A stretch of 64,000 nucleotides of DNA from Coprococcus eutactus (GCF_025149915.1 NZ_CP102278.1:2277501-2341500), one strand, 5' to 3'. Positions 16,750 through 26,288 are shown, numbered from the stretch's first letter. Notes: generated by a model from the letters alone, not told the origin. A program made the numbers and translations.

Positions 16750-19257
16750 ATGATTCGCAAAAAACTAATCAGAACAATACTAGGGGGAGCTCTCAGCGTT
16801 GCCATTCTTGCCGCAATGGCTGCACCAAACAATACTTCATACGCAGCTACTGGCACTGATATACAACCTGCATTCGCCGATATCCAACAATCTATAGACA
16901 CCACACAGGATTTTATCTCCTCAGGATCTTTCAACACACAGGGAGCCTTACCTGTTTCCCCTTCCAATTATACCCATGCAGCCCAGTTCAAGGGTTACAA
17001 GATTCAAAAGGGAATAGATGTATCAGAATGGAATGGCTCGATAAACTGGAAAAAGGTAAAAGCCTCTGGCATAACCTTTGCATTTATCCGTGTCGGCGGA
17101 CGCTACTACGGTTCAGGCAAATTCTATGTAGACGCAAATTACAGAGAAAATCTCAAGGGCGCGATAGCCGCTGGTCTAGATGTAGGTGTCTATTTCTACT
17201 CACAGGCCATCAACTCTTCAGAGGCTAAGGCAGAAGCCGCATACACTATGAATCTCATATCCGGCTATAACATCAACCTTCCTATTGTAATGGACTATGA
17301 ATATGCATGGGAGGAAGGAGTTGGAATTACCGGAAGGCTGTACAATGCGAATCTGTCAAAGAGCGCAGCGACAACAGTCATCAACTCATTCTGCTCCGCA
17401 GTAGAGATCAGAGGATATGTAGGCATGCTGTACGCAAGCAAGTCTGTCATAACCGATGATATGAACATATCAAACATAAATAACAAATACCCGGTATGGT
17501 CAGCGCTCTACAGCGACTCTGACACCGACTCGCTCAAGGCTAAGCACTCATACTGGCAGTATTCTGAAGACGGAACTGTTGCGGGAATCGGCCGCGCCAC
17601 AGACATGAACTTCAGATATATAACTACCCCGGCTGCCCCGGCTTCACTTGTACAGCAGACTTCCACAGACTCATCCATAACCCTCACATGGAACAAGATT
17701 CCTGAGGTATACGGATACCAGATTGTACGTTACGATGAAAGCCAAAATAAATATGTAGCCGTTGGAACTGCAAAGGGTGCAAGCACTGTCACATTTACCG
17801 ACAAGAATCTTCAGGACGGCAAGAAGTACACATACAAGGTCCGCGGCTATTATAAGTTGAACTCAAGAAATGTATATGGAACATACACTGACACCTGCAC
17901 CGGTATCACCATCGCTGACAATATAGAAAACTTCAAGGTGGCAGCCACATCTGCCAGTGCTATCAGACTTTCATGGAGTCCTATAACGGCAGCTACTGGA
18001 TACCGGATATACAGACTGAACCCTTCTACCGGTAAATATGAGGCGATCACGACTCTGACAAGCTCGACCACCACGACATACACCGACAAGGATCTGAATG
18101 CAGGTGCGGACTACAGCTACAAGATCAGAGCCTATACAACCACAGAGTCAGGTACAATATTGCATGTTGTATCGAATGCTGTAACAGGAACCACAAATCC
18201 AGGACTCGTCAGCGGCCTTAAGGTTCGCATATCAACATCTAATTCCATAAGCATCAAATGGAATCAGGAAAATAACGTAAATGGCTATCTCGTATATACA
18301 TGGGATAAGGACACTGCCACATGGACAAAAATAGCTAATGTAAAGGGCGGTGACCAGACTGTCTACACACACACTGGGCTCAAATCAGCCACACAGTACA
18401 GCTATTCTGTAAGAGCTTACTACAAGAAAGACGGAGTTATGAGATACACAGACCTCTGCAGTGCTATAAGCGCTTACTCAGGTCCTGCTGCGCCGGCAAA
18501 GATTATCACAAAATCAAGGAGTGACAAGTCCATCTCATTTGCATGGAGCAAGGTGCCTGCTGCAACCGGATATCTTGTTTACAGATATGACAGCAGCTCC
18601 AGGAGCTACATCCTTCTCTCCAAGATAACCGATAACACCACATGCACATACACAGCAAACAACCTCAAATCAACAACTAGTTATGCTTTTGCTGTCAGAG
18701 CATATATCAAGAAAGATGGTGTATCCGGAGGAAGTGCTTACACGGTTCTAAAAACCGCCACAACGCCTGCTACTCCTTCGGCCATCAAATATATGCCACT
18801 CGGCGGCTACAGATGCACCAAATGGACTCCAGTCAAAGGCGCGTCGGGATATGTAGTATACAAATATGATAAACGTGCAAAAAAATATACGGCAGTGAAA
18901 AAGCTCACCGGCGAATCATCGAATATATACATCGGAGCTGCAGTTGACGCAAGGTACTATACATACACCGTACGAGCATATCTTACATATAACAAAAAGA
19001 CTTATTACGGAGAGATGTCTTCATTGCCAGTCTCAGGAACTCCCGTGGTGATCGGCACTGTCAACGACTATGCAGTGAGAGTCCGCAGAGGTCCATCGAC
19101 AAACTACGGCATTATAACAGAGCTTTACAAGGGACGAAAGGTTTATGTCGTAGGTGGCGCGAAGAAAAACGGTGAGACATGGTACAAAATATCATTCAAG
19201 ATTGGATCAAAGACTGTAACAGGCTATATGCGTTCTGATTTTATCAAGATCCAGTAA
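16750..19257 (+). CDS. Secreted GH25 muramidase with five fibronectin-III-like repeats and an SH3 domain
   Basis: A predicted N-acetylmuramidase that cuts the glycan backbone of peptidoglycan. In order the 835-residue protein has a signal peptide (about 1-33), a GH25 domain at about 84-295, five fibronectin-III-like modules of roughly 95 residues (about 297-765), and a C-terminal SH3 wall-binding domain (about 770-835). GH25 catalytic acids appear as Asp90 (GIDVSEW) and the Asp182/Glu184 pair (VMDYEYAW). The repeats share an xxIxLxW...GYxVYRYD pattern and probably act as spacers. It stands alone on the plus strand with its own WalR-like box, promoter and terminator. It could serve autolysis or wall remodelling; it is not within a prophage. 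Confidence 0.93.
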   Translation: MIRKKLIRTILGGALSVAILAAMAAPNNTSYAATGTDIQPAFADIQQSIDTTQDFISSGSFNTQGALPVSPSNYTHAAQFKGYKIQKGIDVSEWNGSINWKKVKASGITFAFIRVGGRYYGSGKFYVDANYRENLKGAIAAGLDVGVYFYSQAINSSEAKAEAAYTMNLISGYNINLPIVMDYEYAWEEGVGITGRLYNANLSKSAATTVINSFCSAVEIRGYVGMLYASKSVITDDMNISNINNKYPVWSALYSDSDTDSLKAKHSYWQYSEDGTVAGIGRATDMNFRYITTPAAPASLVQQTSTDSSITLTWNKIPEVYGYQIVRYDESQNKYVAVGTAKGASTVTFTDKNLQDGKKYTYKVRGYYKLNSRNVYGTYTDTCTGITIADNIENFKVAATSASAIRLSWSPITAATGYRIYRLNPSTGKYEAITTLTSSTTTTYTDKDLNAGADYSYKIRAYTTTESGTILHVVSNAVTGTTNPGLVSGLKVRISTSNSISIKWNQENNVNGYLVYTWDKDTATWTKIANVKGGDQTVYTHTGLKSATQYSYSVRAYYKKDGVMRYTDLCSAISAYSGPAAPAKIITKSRSDKSISFAWSKVPAATGYLVYRYDSSSRSYILLSKITDNTTCTYTANNLKSTTSYAFAVRAYIKKDGVSGGSAYTVLKTATTPATPSAIKYMPLGGYRCTKWTPVKGASGYVVYKYDKRAKKYTAVKKLTGESSNIYIGAAVDARYYTYTVRAYLTYNKKTYYGEMSSLPVSGTPVVIGTVNDYAVRVRRGPSTNYGIITELYKGRKVYVVGGAKKNGETWYKISFKIGSKTVTGYMRSDFIKIQ

Positions 19258-19272
19258 TATGATCTACTAATA

Positions 19273-19320
19273 AAGAGACCTCCAGTTCAGTGTTATCTGA
19301 ACCGAAGGTCTTTTATTTTT
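19273..19320 (+). terminator. Rho-independent terminator after the GH25 gene
   Basis: A long imperfect stem (AGAGACCTCC...CAGTTCAG paired with CTGAACC...GGTCTTTT, TTAT loop) followed by TTTTATTTTT. It may act weakly in the opposite direction too. Confidence 0.8.
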
Positions 19321-19362
19321 GCTACTAACAATAAATTGCAGAAATTATAAGTCAAGCTCTAA

Positions 19363-19941
19363 TTACTTTACGACCTTGAATGAGGCTTTCACATAGCCAT
19401 CTGCGTAGAGCACATATTCTCTTCCATTGCTGCCCCACATGAGTTCTTCCTCAGCGTATGAAGGCTCCACGAACTTGACGTCAAGCCTCTTCAGATCCTC
19501 ATGCGCACATGCTGCAGTGCGTAAGAGCAGCATTCCCTGAACTACAGGATGGTCTGTGAGATGGATCTTATTCTCGTCTCCTGTCTCCTTGCTGAATGCA
19601 TATACCTCTTCCTTGGTAAATGTGTGGAACGGCTTCTCATCCTCATACTCAGCCTTCTCCACTCTCTTGATATCCTTCTCCTTGTCAGACGCTTTTACGA
19701 GTGTGATGGTCATCTTCTCAACAGGAGTCTCTTCTCCCTCTACCTTTCCAAGGATAGAGAGTATGTACATGAATGCGTTCTCCTTAACATCACCATACTC
19801 ATATGTGATGCTGTCGGCAGCCTCTGCCTTCTCCCTATCTACCGTGTAGGATATCTTTCCTATGAATGCTCCCTGGTATGTGGATGCATCCATGTCTGTC
19901 ATCTTTGTTCCAAGTCCCATGATCCTGTCATAAATCTTCAT
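19363..19941 (-). CDS. MaoC-like hotdog-fold protein next to bioB
   Basis: The 192-residue product has a C-terminal hotdog-type segment, FSKETGDENKIHLTDHPVVQGMLLL, shaped like the R-hydratase (MaoC) signature in which an Asp and His act on an enoyl-thioester. Here these are the D and H of GDENKIH. The N-terminal half is unlike canonical MaoC proteins and may be a second, degenerate hotdog. It lies 101 bases after bioB in the same orientation and has an AGGAG site. A role on an acyl-thioester in pimelate or biotin precursor supply is possible but is inferred from position only. Confidence 0.6.
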   Translation of the reverse strand: MKIYDRIMGLGTKMTDMDASTYQGAFIGKISYTVDREKAEAADSITYEYGDVKENAFMYILSILGKVEGEETPVEKMTITLVKASDKEKDIKRVEKAEYEDEKPFHTFTKEEVYAFSKETGDENKIHLTDHPVVQGMLLLRTAACAHEDLKRLDVKFVEPSYAEEELMWGSNGREYVLYADGYVKASFKVVK

Positions 19942-20042
19942 ATAATTCTCCTTCTAAAACTTATTCTGCCTGTTATATTCTCTTATTTGCATGCTGTTAA
20001 TCCTTCTCATCCAATTGCCGTGCGCACAGCCCCCACTAATGT

Positions 20043-21023
20043 CTATGAATGTTTTCTGTCCGTGACAAATCCGTTTCTTCTTATCATGTCAAAGTCAAGG
20101 TCAAATGATGTTCCATCGGTGGTCAGGAAGTCTCCACTTATGACTGCGTTTGCACCGGCTGCAAGTGCTGCCTCGCCGTTGTCCTCATATCTGCCGCGTC
20201 CGGCAGCAAGCCTTATCATGACTTTCGGCATTACAAATCTGTAAACCGCTATCGTTCTGACGTACTCCTCCTCAGTGAGAGGTGTCTTGTCATAGAACGG
20301 CGTCCCCTCCCTCGGGTTGAGGAGGTTCATCGGAACCGAATCCACGCCAAGCTCTCTGAGTTCAAATGCAAGCGCCACCCTGTCCTCAAGTGTCTCGCCC
20401 ATGCCGAACAGACTGCCACTGCACACCATGAGTCCCGCAGCCTTTGCAGCGCGTATTGTCGTCTTCTTCTGTTCCTGTGTGTGACTGGTACACACCTCCG
20501 GAAAATATTCTGGAGAGGTCTCAAGGTTGTTGTGTATCATCGATAAGCCCGCGTTCTTTAGCTTCGTGAAATCCTCCTGATCCAGCAAGCCAAACGATGC
20601 ACATATATTAATATCCACGTTGTCGTGTATATCCTGGACTGTTTTCTCTGTAAGCTCTAACTCACGCTTTGAAAGTCTCCTGCCCTCAGCCACAAGGCAG
20701 TACCTGAAGCTTCCCTTGTTATAGTCAATCGATGCACCCTCAGTAACCGCTCCATTGCCAAGCAGATTTATCTCTGGTATATCCTTCTTCGCTATCCTGG
20801 ACTGTGCACAATATCTGCAGTTCTCTGTGCATCTGCCCTCCTTCACGCTTATGACCGAACACACATCGCACCGATCTCCGCAGAAATGCTCTCTTATCTC
20901 ATTTGCTGAAGCCGCCAATATATCCAGATCCTCATGTGCAAGCTTAAGAGCCTCATTATATGTGATCTCCGCTCCACCGCTGAGCACACGTGTCTTAAGT
21001 TCCTCTACATACTCTCTGCCCAT
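20043..21023 (-). CDS. bioB: Biotin synthase (radical SAM) with extra N-terminal cysteines
   Basis: BioB inserts sulfur into dethiobiotin using two iron-sulfur clusters and S-adenosylmethionine. The 326-residue product has the radical-SAM triad C65-x3-C69-x2-C72. Cysteines expected around the auxiliary cluster appear as C109, C141 and C201 (VCSGSLFGMGE), and the conserved arginine is in IRLAAGR. Three additional cysteines, C48, C52 and C55, precede the triad and are absent from the E. coli enzyme. The dethiobiotin-binding NHNLDTS motif reads HNNLETS. No other biotin genes are nearby, so dethiobiotin may be made elsewhere or imported. Confidence 0.92.
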   Translation of the reverse strand: MGREYVEELKTRVLSGGAEITYNEALKLAHEDLDILAASANEIREHFCGDRCDVCSVISVKEGRCTENCRYCAQSRIAKKDIPEINLLGNGAVTEGASIDYNKGSFRYCLVAEGRRLSKRELELTEKTVQDIHDNVDINICASFGLLDQEDFTKLKNAGLSMIHNNLETSPEYFPEVCTSHTQEQKKTTIRAAKAAGLMVCSGSLFGMGETLEDRVALAFELRELGVDSVPMNLLNPREGTPFYDKTPLTEEEYVRTIAVYRFVMPKVMIRLAAGRGRYEDNGEAALAAGANAVISGDFLTTDGTSFDLDFDMIRRNGFVTDRKHS

Positions 21024-21161
21024 ATGATTCCTACCTCTCTTCTGTAAAGTTCTCCAGTTTCATCTGGTCTTCAGCCCTTGTGTATAGTAACGTCTGGTAT
21101 CAGCCAGATGTACAAAGTATGTTTAACCGGACATCTGCCTACCCATACGTATATATGGAAA

Positions 21162-21182
21162 GAGCCTGCCACTGGCAGGCTC
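21162..21182 (-). terminator. Hairpin terminator after the transketolase genes
   Basis: A perfect 9-bp stem GAGCCTGCC/GGCAGGCTC with a 3-base loop, followed on the minus strand by TTT only. It lies about 100 bases beyond the stop of the C-terminal subunit gene. Confidence 0.55.
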
Positions 21183-21280
21183 CCCCATCTGTATATAACG
21201 CTCTATGTCTTTCGCAGATATTTAGTCTCAGCTATTTCAGCTTATATATCTGCCATGTAGTCCAAATTATCGCATCAGGA

Positions 21281-22219
21281 TTACAGTGCAGCCTTGATCT
21301 GCTTATAGATACCCTCGGCATCAAGCTCATACTTGTGAAGCAGTTCCTTTGCAGGGCCTGACTCACCGAATGTATCTCTCACACCGATCCTTGTCAGCTT
21401 TGTAGGACACTTCTCAGCAAGCACCTCTGCAACAGCACTTCCGAGGCCACCTATGATGGAGTGCTCCTCAACTGTAAACACTCTTCCTGTCTTCTGAGCT
21501 GTCTCTACGATGATATCCTCATCGATAGGCTTGATAGTGTGTATGTTGATAATCTCTGCATCTATACCATCAGCAGCGAGCATATCCACAGCCTTCACAG
21601 CCTCAGATACACAAAGTCCTGTAGCTATGATAGATATGTCCTTGCCGTCCTTGAGCTTAACCCCTTTGCCAATCTCAAACTTGTATGTGCTCTCATCATT
21701 GAGTACTGGAACTGCCAGTCTTCCAAATCTGAGATATACAGGTCCAACATACTCATATGCAGCCTTGACTGCTGCTCTGGCCTCTACATCGTCACATGGG
21801 TTAATGACAACCATGCCCGGGATCTCTCTCATGAGTGCGATATCCTCACAGCACTGATGTGTTGCTCCATCCTCACCTACTGAGATTCCTGCGTGAGTTG
21901 CACCGATCTTCACATTCAGATGTGGATATCCGATAGTATTTCTCACCTGCTCAAATGCACGTCCTGCAGCGAACATTGCAAATGAACTCATAAATGGAAC
22001 ATATCCGCATGTTGACATTCCGGCAGCTATTCCTGCCATGTTCGCCTCCGCGATGCCACAGTCAACGTGTCGCTCAGGATAAGCTTTCTTAAAAATAACT
22101 GTCTTGGTTGCCTCTGCAAGGTCTGCATCTAAAACAACAAGATCATCATGTTCCTTTGCGATCTCTACTAAGGCATTGCCATAGCTCTCTCTGGTTGCGA
22201 TTGCTTTATTCTCTATCAT
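21281..22219 (-). CDS. Transketolase C-terminal subunit
   Basis: This is the pyrimidine-binding and C-terminal half of a split transketolase, which shuttles two-carbon units in the pentose phosphate pathway using thiamine diphosphate. The 312-residue product begins with the TPP glutamate region (LDADLAEATKT, then GIAEANMAGIAAGM) and ends with the transketolase C domain (VEEHSIIGGLGSAVAEVL). Its ATG overlaps the stop of the N-terminal subunit gene by four bases, so the two chains are translationally coupled. Split transketolases are usual in Clostridia. Some relatives use other sugar phosphates. Confidence 0.93.
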   Translation of the reverse strand: MIENKAIATRESYGNALVEIAKEHDDLVVLDADLAEATKTVIFKKAYPERHVDCGIAEANMAGIAAGMSTCGYVPFMSSFAMFAAGRAFEQVRNTIGYPHLNVKIGATHAGISVGEDGATHQCCEDIALMREIPGMVVINPCDDVEARAAVKAAYEYVGPVYLRFGRLAVPVLNDESTYKFEIGKGVKLKDGKDISIIATGLCVSEAVKAVDMLAADGIDAEIINIHTIKPIDEDIIVETAQKTGRVFTVEEHSIIGGLGSAVAEVLAEKCPTKLTRIGVRDTFGESGPAKELLHKYELDAEGIYKQIKAAL

Positions 22220-23043
22220 AATGCTGCAGCCTCCTTCTCAAGTTCTTCCATGGCGATCTTATACTCTTCTTCATTCGGAGCCTTTCCATGCCAGCCGGCC
22301 TTGTCCTCCATGAACGATACACCCTTGCCCTTGATCGTGTGGGCGATGATCGCTGTAGGCTCACCCTTGTGGGACTTTGCCTCAGCAAATGCCCTGTCGA
22401 TCTCGTCAAAGTCATTGCCATTGATATTGATAACATGGAAGTTGAATGCCTTGAACTTCTCATCTATAGGATATGGTGAACATACATCCTCAACCGTTCC
22501 GTCAATCTGAAGATTGTTGTTATCTACTATAACGCACAGATTGTCAAGCTTTCTATGTCCTGCGAACATAGCTGCCTCCCATATCTGTCCCTCCTGGATC
22601 TCTCCATCACCGCAGAGACAGTATGTTCTGTAATCCTTGCCCTGCATCTTTGCTGCAAGTGCCATACCTACTGCAACTGAAAGTCCCTGTCCCAGTGATC
22701 CTGATGACATATCCACTCCTGGAGTGTGCTTCTTGTCAGGATGTCCCTGAAGGTAAGATCCAACATGTCTGAGTGTCTTTAAGTCTTCTATTGGGAAAAA
22801 GCCTTTTAACGCAAGTGCTGCGTAGTAGCCCGGAGCTGTGTGTCCCTTTGAGAGCACGAATCTGTCACGATTCTCGTCCTCAGGATTCTTAGGATCCACA
22901 TTCATCTCCTCGAAATAAAGATAAGTAAACAGGTCTGCTGCCGATAATGAGCCGCCTGGATGTCCGCTCTTTGCATTGTATACACCTGTAACAATGCCCT
23001 TGCGAACTTCTACAGCTTTTTTCTGAAGTTCTAATTTGTTCAT
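22216..23043 (-). CDS. Transketolase N-terminal subunit
   Basis: This subunit provides the diphosphate-binding half of the split transketolase. The 275-residue product has the early GVYNAKSGHPGGSLSAADL histidine motif, the HTPGVDMSSGSLGQGLSVAVG stretch, and the TPP motif GDGEIQEGQIWEA...NLCVIVDNNN near residues 145-172. Length matches the family. AGGAGAA precedes the ATG at 23043. The upstream 50 bases contain a TATAAT box at 23090-23095 on the minus strand, next to a CTTCTA/TAGAAG palindrome, but no convincing -35. Confidence 0.94.
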   Translation of the reverse strand: MNKLELQKKAVEVRKGIVTGVYNAKSGHPGGSLSAADLFTYLYFEEMNVDPKNPEDENRDRFVLSKGHTAPGYYAALALKGFFPIEDLKTLRHVGSYLQGHPDKKHTPGVDMSSGSLGQGLSVAVGMALAAKMQGKDYRTYCLCGDGEIQEGQIWEAAMFAGHRKLDNLCVIVDNNNLQIDGTVEDVCSPYPIDEKFKAFNFHVININGNDFDEIDRAFAEAKSHKGEPTAIIAHTIKGKGVSFMEDKAGWHGKAPNEEEYKIAMEELEKEAAAL

Positions 23044-23259
23044 CTCATTCTCCTTTTAACTGGATACTGTATTTGTATCATACAGAGTCATTATAACATA
23101 ATTTCTTCTATTTAGAAGTACGTTTTTACATGCATTTTTCAAGAAATATTACAAGGTTTTTTCAAGGTTATCTGTGCATTTCGACCAAATATACCTGCAT
23201 GGGTGTCCGGCGGATCATTGTATTCACTTTGTCCGCCTCGCAGCGCACCTGTCCACGTA

Positions 23260-24108
23260 TCAGCCGCTGATCCACTCATACAGTATGCCTGCCATCTCCC
23301 TGACATAGTATGTCGGAAGCAGCCACCATGCAGTGCTTCCAGCTATGGAACCCGTATCTATACCCTGCTTTTCCGCAATCCTCTTTGCCCTGTACTCATG
23401 GAATTCATTTGTCACGATATTCATTCCGTCAGGCAGGTCATTCTGTTCTATTATCTGAGCCGAAAACTTTATATTCTCCCTTGTGGATGTGGACTTGTCT
23501 TCCATATATATCCTCTCAGGTGATATTCCATGTTCTGTCAGATATTCATACATGCACTGTGCCTCCGACATGCTCTCATCTGCGCCCTGTCCACCGGACA
23601 CAACACATACAGCCTCCGGGTTCTCATCAAGATAATCCTGTGCTGCTATAAGTCTCTCTCTCAGCATAAGGCTTGGACCGCCGCCTCTGACCGCGCATCC
23701 GAGCACCACGACTGTGGCATCCTGTTTAGGCTTTACATGAGCCGCATAGACCATGTGATACGTGATGACCACAACAAGGGCAAGAGCAATGGTTACAAGC
23801 GCAAGCACGATACTTAAGCATATCTTTCCTGCTTTTTTATCCCAAAGCTTTCTGACAGATTTGTTTATCTTTGCCCTGAATACTCCATACAATGTGAGAA
23901 GTGCAAACACGCCTGTTCCCAGCAGGGTTCCTACATTCACATGACAACCTCTGAACACCGGATATATGAACATCAGCATTCCCAGCACGCCTATTATACA
24001 GAATATAACTCTCCATATATGATATCCCCGTGTACGCACCGCCACACCATCTTTGCTTATTTCTTTACTCATATCTCCATGGCTCTTCTGAGTCATTTTA
24101 TCTGTCAT
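23260..24108 (-). CDS. YdcF/SanA-like DUF218 membrane protein
   Basis: The 282-residue product has three predicted membrane segments in its first 120 residues, followed by a DUF218 domain: ATVVVLGCAVRGGGPSLMLRERL, then VVSGGQGADESMSEA and a late NEFHEYRA histidine motif. DUF218 proteins are linked to envelope integrity and resistance to wall-active drugs, but the reaction is not established. Its start codon directly abuts the MATE stop at 24109. A second ATG four codons in is possible. The region 23044-23259 upstream of the next operon holds only a weak GGCGGA/TCCGCC inverted repeat. Confidence 0.82.
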   Translation of the reverse strand: MTDKMTQKSHGDMSKEISKDGVAVRTRGYHIWRVIFCIIGVLGMLMFIYPVFRGCHVNVGTLLGTGVFALLTLYGVFRAKINKSVRKLWDKKAGKICLSIVLALVTIALALVVVITYHMVYAAHVKPKQDATVVVLGCAVRGGGPSLMLRERLIAAQDYLDENPEAVCVVSGGQGADESMSEAQCMYEYLTEHGISPERIYMEDKSTSTRENIKFSAQIIEQNDLPDGMNIVTNEFHEYRAKRIAEKQGIDTGSIAGSTAWWLLPTYYVREMAGILYEWISG

Positions 24109-25461
24109 CTATTCTATCCTCCCTGTTTTTTCTCTTTTCAGCTTCTTAATACCATTCACACAGAATAACAGTGACATGACTGTTGCTATAGTCCAGCCTA
24201 TAGGCCAGGCCAGCCATATTCCTGTGGCGGAACCTATAACTCTTGACAGCACTATCGCCAGCACCACCCTGAGTATCAGATCTGTAAATGTCGATGTCAT
24301 AAATCTGCCCATCATGCCTGTTCCCCTTAGTATTCCATCCGCTACAAGTTTTGCCGATACTACAAAGTAGAACGGCGCCAGTATCCTGAGATACGTGACT
24401 CCCGTGTCAAGGGCAAGTCCTGTCCTGTTCTCCATAAATGGATACATGCCATAACGGCCAAAGAAAAAGTACAAAACCGCAAATGGTATGCATAGTCCCC
24501 ATATAAGTTTTATTCCAGCTTTAAGTCCCTGTCCTATCCTGTCGATCTTACCCGCGCCAAGATTCTGTGCGGTATAGTTGGATATTCCATTTCCAAGTGT
24601 TGTAAATGACGTTATGACGAGATTATTGAGCTTTACAGCCGCCGCATATCCCGCTATGACAGAGGCTCCAAATCCATTGATGACGCTCTGAATAATTATA
24701 TTTCCAACTGAGATAAAGCTCTGCTGAAGTATGCTCGGTATGGCTATAACTGCTATCTTGCCCAGCATGTTTCCCGAAAATACACGGATCTTTCCTTCAG
24801 TGCGAACTGCCGCCAGACGTCTGAACACAACTATTATCGCAAGTACAGCGCTCACACCCTGACAGATGAATGTAGCCCACGCAACTCCATTTACCCCCAT
24901 TTCAAATGTCTTTACAAACAGTATATCAACGGCTATGTTGGACACCGATGAGATGGCAAGAAATATAAACGGCGTTCTCGAATCGCCCAGCGCGGAGAAT
25001 ATTCCTGTCGCTATGTTGTAGAAGAACAAAAATGGCACTCCCAATATGTATATGTTCAGATAAGTAAGCGAATCTCTCATCAGCTCATCCGGAGTGTCAA
25101 TGAGTGCCAGCAGTCTCTCACCAAGCAGGAATCCGACCAGCATGAGAACCGCCACAAGTACAGCGCTTGCTATGAGAGTAGTCCAGACCGCAGTCTTCAT
25201 CTCGCTGTATTTCTTTGCCCCGAACAGCTGTGATACTATGACCGAACAGCCTATATTGCACCCAAATGCAAATGCTATGAAGATAAGCGTTATCTCATAA
25301 CTGTTGCCGACCGCCGCCAGAGCATTTTCTCCTATAAACTGCCCCGCCACAAAGCTGTCCGCTATGTTGTAAAGCTGCTGAAATATTACACTTCCAAAAA
25401 GTGGAAGGCAGAATCTCCATAACACTGATTCCGGCCTTCCAACTGTCAAATCCTTATTCAC
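24109..25461 (-). CDS. MATE-family multidrug/cation antiporter
   Basis: A 12-helix membrane antiporter of the NorM/DinF-like MATE superfamily, which expels organic cations or drugs using a sodium or proton gradient. The 450-residue sequence shows two related six-helix halves. The first begins LPLFGSVIFQQLYNIADSF with AVGNSYEIT; the second begins at about residue 235 (AIPSILQQSFISVGNII). The start is probably the GTG at 25461, preceded by AAGGGG. It is directly followed by the DUF218 gene, so the pair is probably co-translated. Substrate unknown. Confidence 0.92.
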   Translation of the reverse strand: MNKDLTVGRPESVLWRFCLPLFGSVIFQQLYNIADSFVAGQFIGENALAAVGNSYEITLIFIAFAFGCNIGCSVIVSQLFGAKKYSEMKTAVWTTLIASAVLVAVLMLVGFLLGERLLALIDTPDELMRDSLTYLNIYILGVPFLFFYNIATGIFSALGDSRTPFIFLAISSVSNIAVDILFVKTFEMGVNGVAWATFICQGVSAVLAIIVVFRRLAAVRTEGKIRVFSGNMLGKIAVIAIPSILQQSFISVGNIIIQSVINGFGASVIAGYAAAVKLNNLVITSFTTLGNGISNYTAQNLGAGKIDRIGQGLKAGIKLIWGLCIPFAVLYFFFGRYGMYPFMENRTGLALDTGVTYLRILAPFYFVVSAKLVADGILRGTGMMGRFMTSTFTDLILRVVLAIVLSRVIGSATGIWLAWPIGWTIATVMSLLFCVNGIKKLKREKTGRIE

Positions 25462-25536
25462 TCCTACCCCTTCTTTTCTCTATACTTCATATCAGCTCTC
25501 CAATAACTGATATGCTCGCAGATCTAATATCCAATA

Positions 25537-26118
25537 TCAATCCGACTGATGTCCATTCCACCACGGTGTAGTATACTTTCCTTCACATATCGAATACCAA
25601 CTCACCCAGCTGTCGCCTCTGTTCGTATCATATCTAAGCCACTCTCCCGCCTTACCAGCCTCGGTCCTTGTACCATATTTCTTGGAATCATCAGCATAAT
25701 ATACATACACCTTGCGCGTCTTGAGATCCTTGTATGTAATCTGCTGAACCTTCCCCGTATCAACCACCGCAATTGCCTCAAAGCCCTGTCCTTTTGGATC
25801 AAAGGAATTATATATTGACGCTATCAGGCTATGTGTTGAATCATTAGGATTTGGGGCAGACGCATTACTTGACAAATATTGCACACTGAATCCCGATGCA
25901 TCTCTCTCGGCATCACTGCCAAGCGTCCCCTCACTGGCGTCAATCAAAGACGCTTCCACCGCAGTTTCAAAATTTCTTGCATTTGTCATAGCCTTGCTGT
26001 CTCGTGATTTCTGAATGTACTTAATAAGCATCGGAGCAAGTGCCCCTGCCAGCACCGCCATAATAGCGATGACAATAATGAGTTCAACCAACGAAAATCC
26101 ACCGTCATATTTTTTCAT
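25537..26118 (-). CDS. Type IV pilin-like pseudopilin (orphan)
   Basis: The 193-residue protein has a textbook class III leader: MKKYDGG followed by FSLVELIIVIAIMAVLAGAL. Cleavage after the second Gly and methylation of the Phe are expected, with Glu5 of the mature chain and a hydrophobic helix of about 20 residues. The C-terminal part is rich in Tyr, Lys and Trp and ends in a WVSWYSICEGKYTTPWWNG region, with two possible cysteine contacts lacking. No prepilin peptidase, ATPase or platform protein is in the window, so its machinery must lie elsewhere. Adhesion, secretion or DNA uptake are all possible. Confidence 0.85.
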   Translation of the reverse strand: MKKYDGGFSLVELIIVIAIMAVLAGALAPMLIKYIQKSRDSKAMTNARNFETAVEASLIDASEGTLGSDAERDASGFSVQYLSSNASAPNPNDSTHSLIASIYNSFDPKGQGFEAIAVVDTGKVQQITYKDLKTRKVYVYYADDSKKYGTRTEAGKAGEWLRYDTNRGDSWVSWYSICEGKYTTPWWNGHQSD

Positions 26119-26248
26119 CTTCTATTTCTCCCCACATATTAAAGCCACATATCTATAGAAATTCTCTTCCAGCATATATGCTCTTTTTTTGCCTATATTT
26201 TATACTTGTTTATTTTCCATTACAATAGGCAAAAATAACAAACATGTG

Positions 26249-26288
26249 CAAAAATGGCGGTACACGGAACCTCTCCATGTACCACCAT
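26249..26288 (-). terminator. Rho-independent terminator after thiC
   Basis: On the minus strand a 14-bp stem (ATGGTGGTACATGG with CCGTGTACCGCCAT) is followed by TTTTT, about 40 bases past the thiC stop. Confidence 0.85.

Noticed and set aside
21024..21130. BirA-type operator upstream of bioB
   Set aside because: Only one half (GTTTAACC) resembles the BirA site; the paired arm at the right distance is missing.
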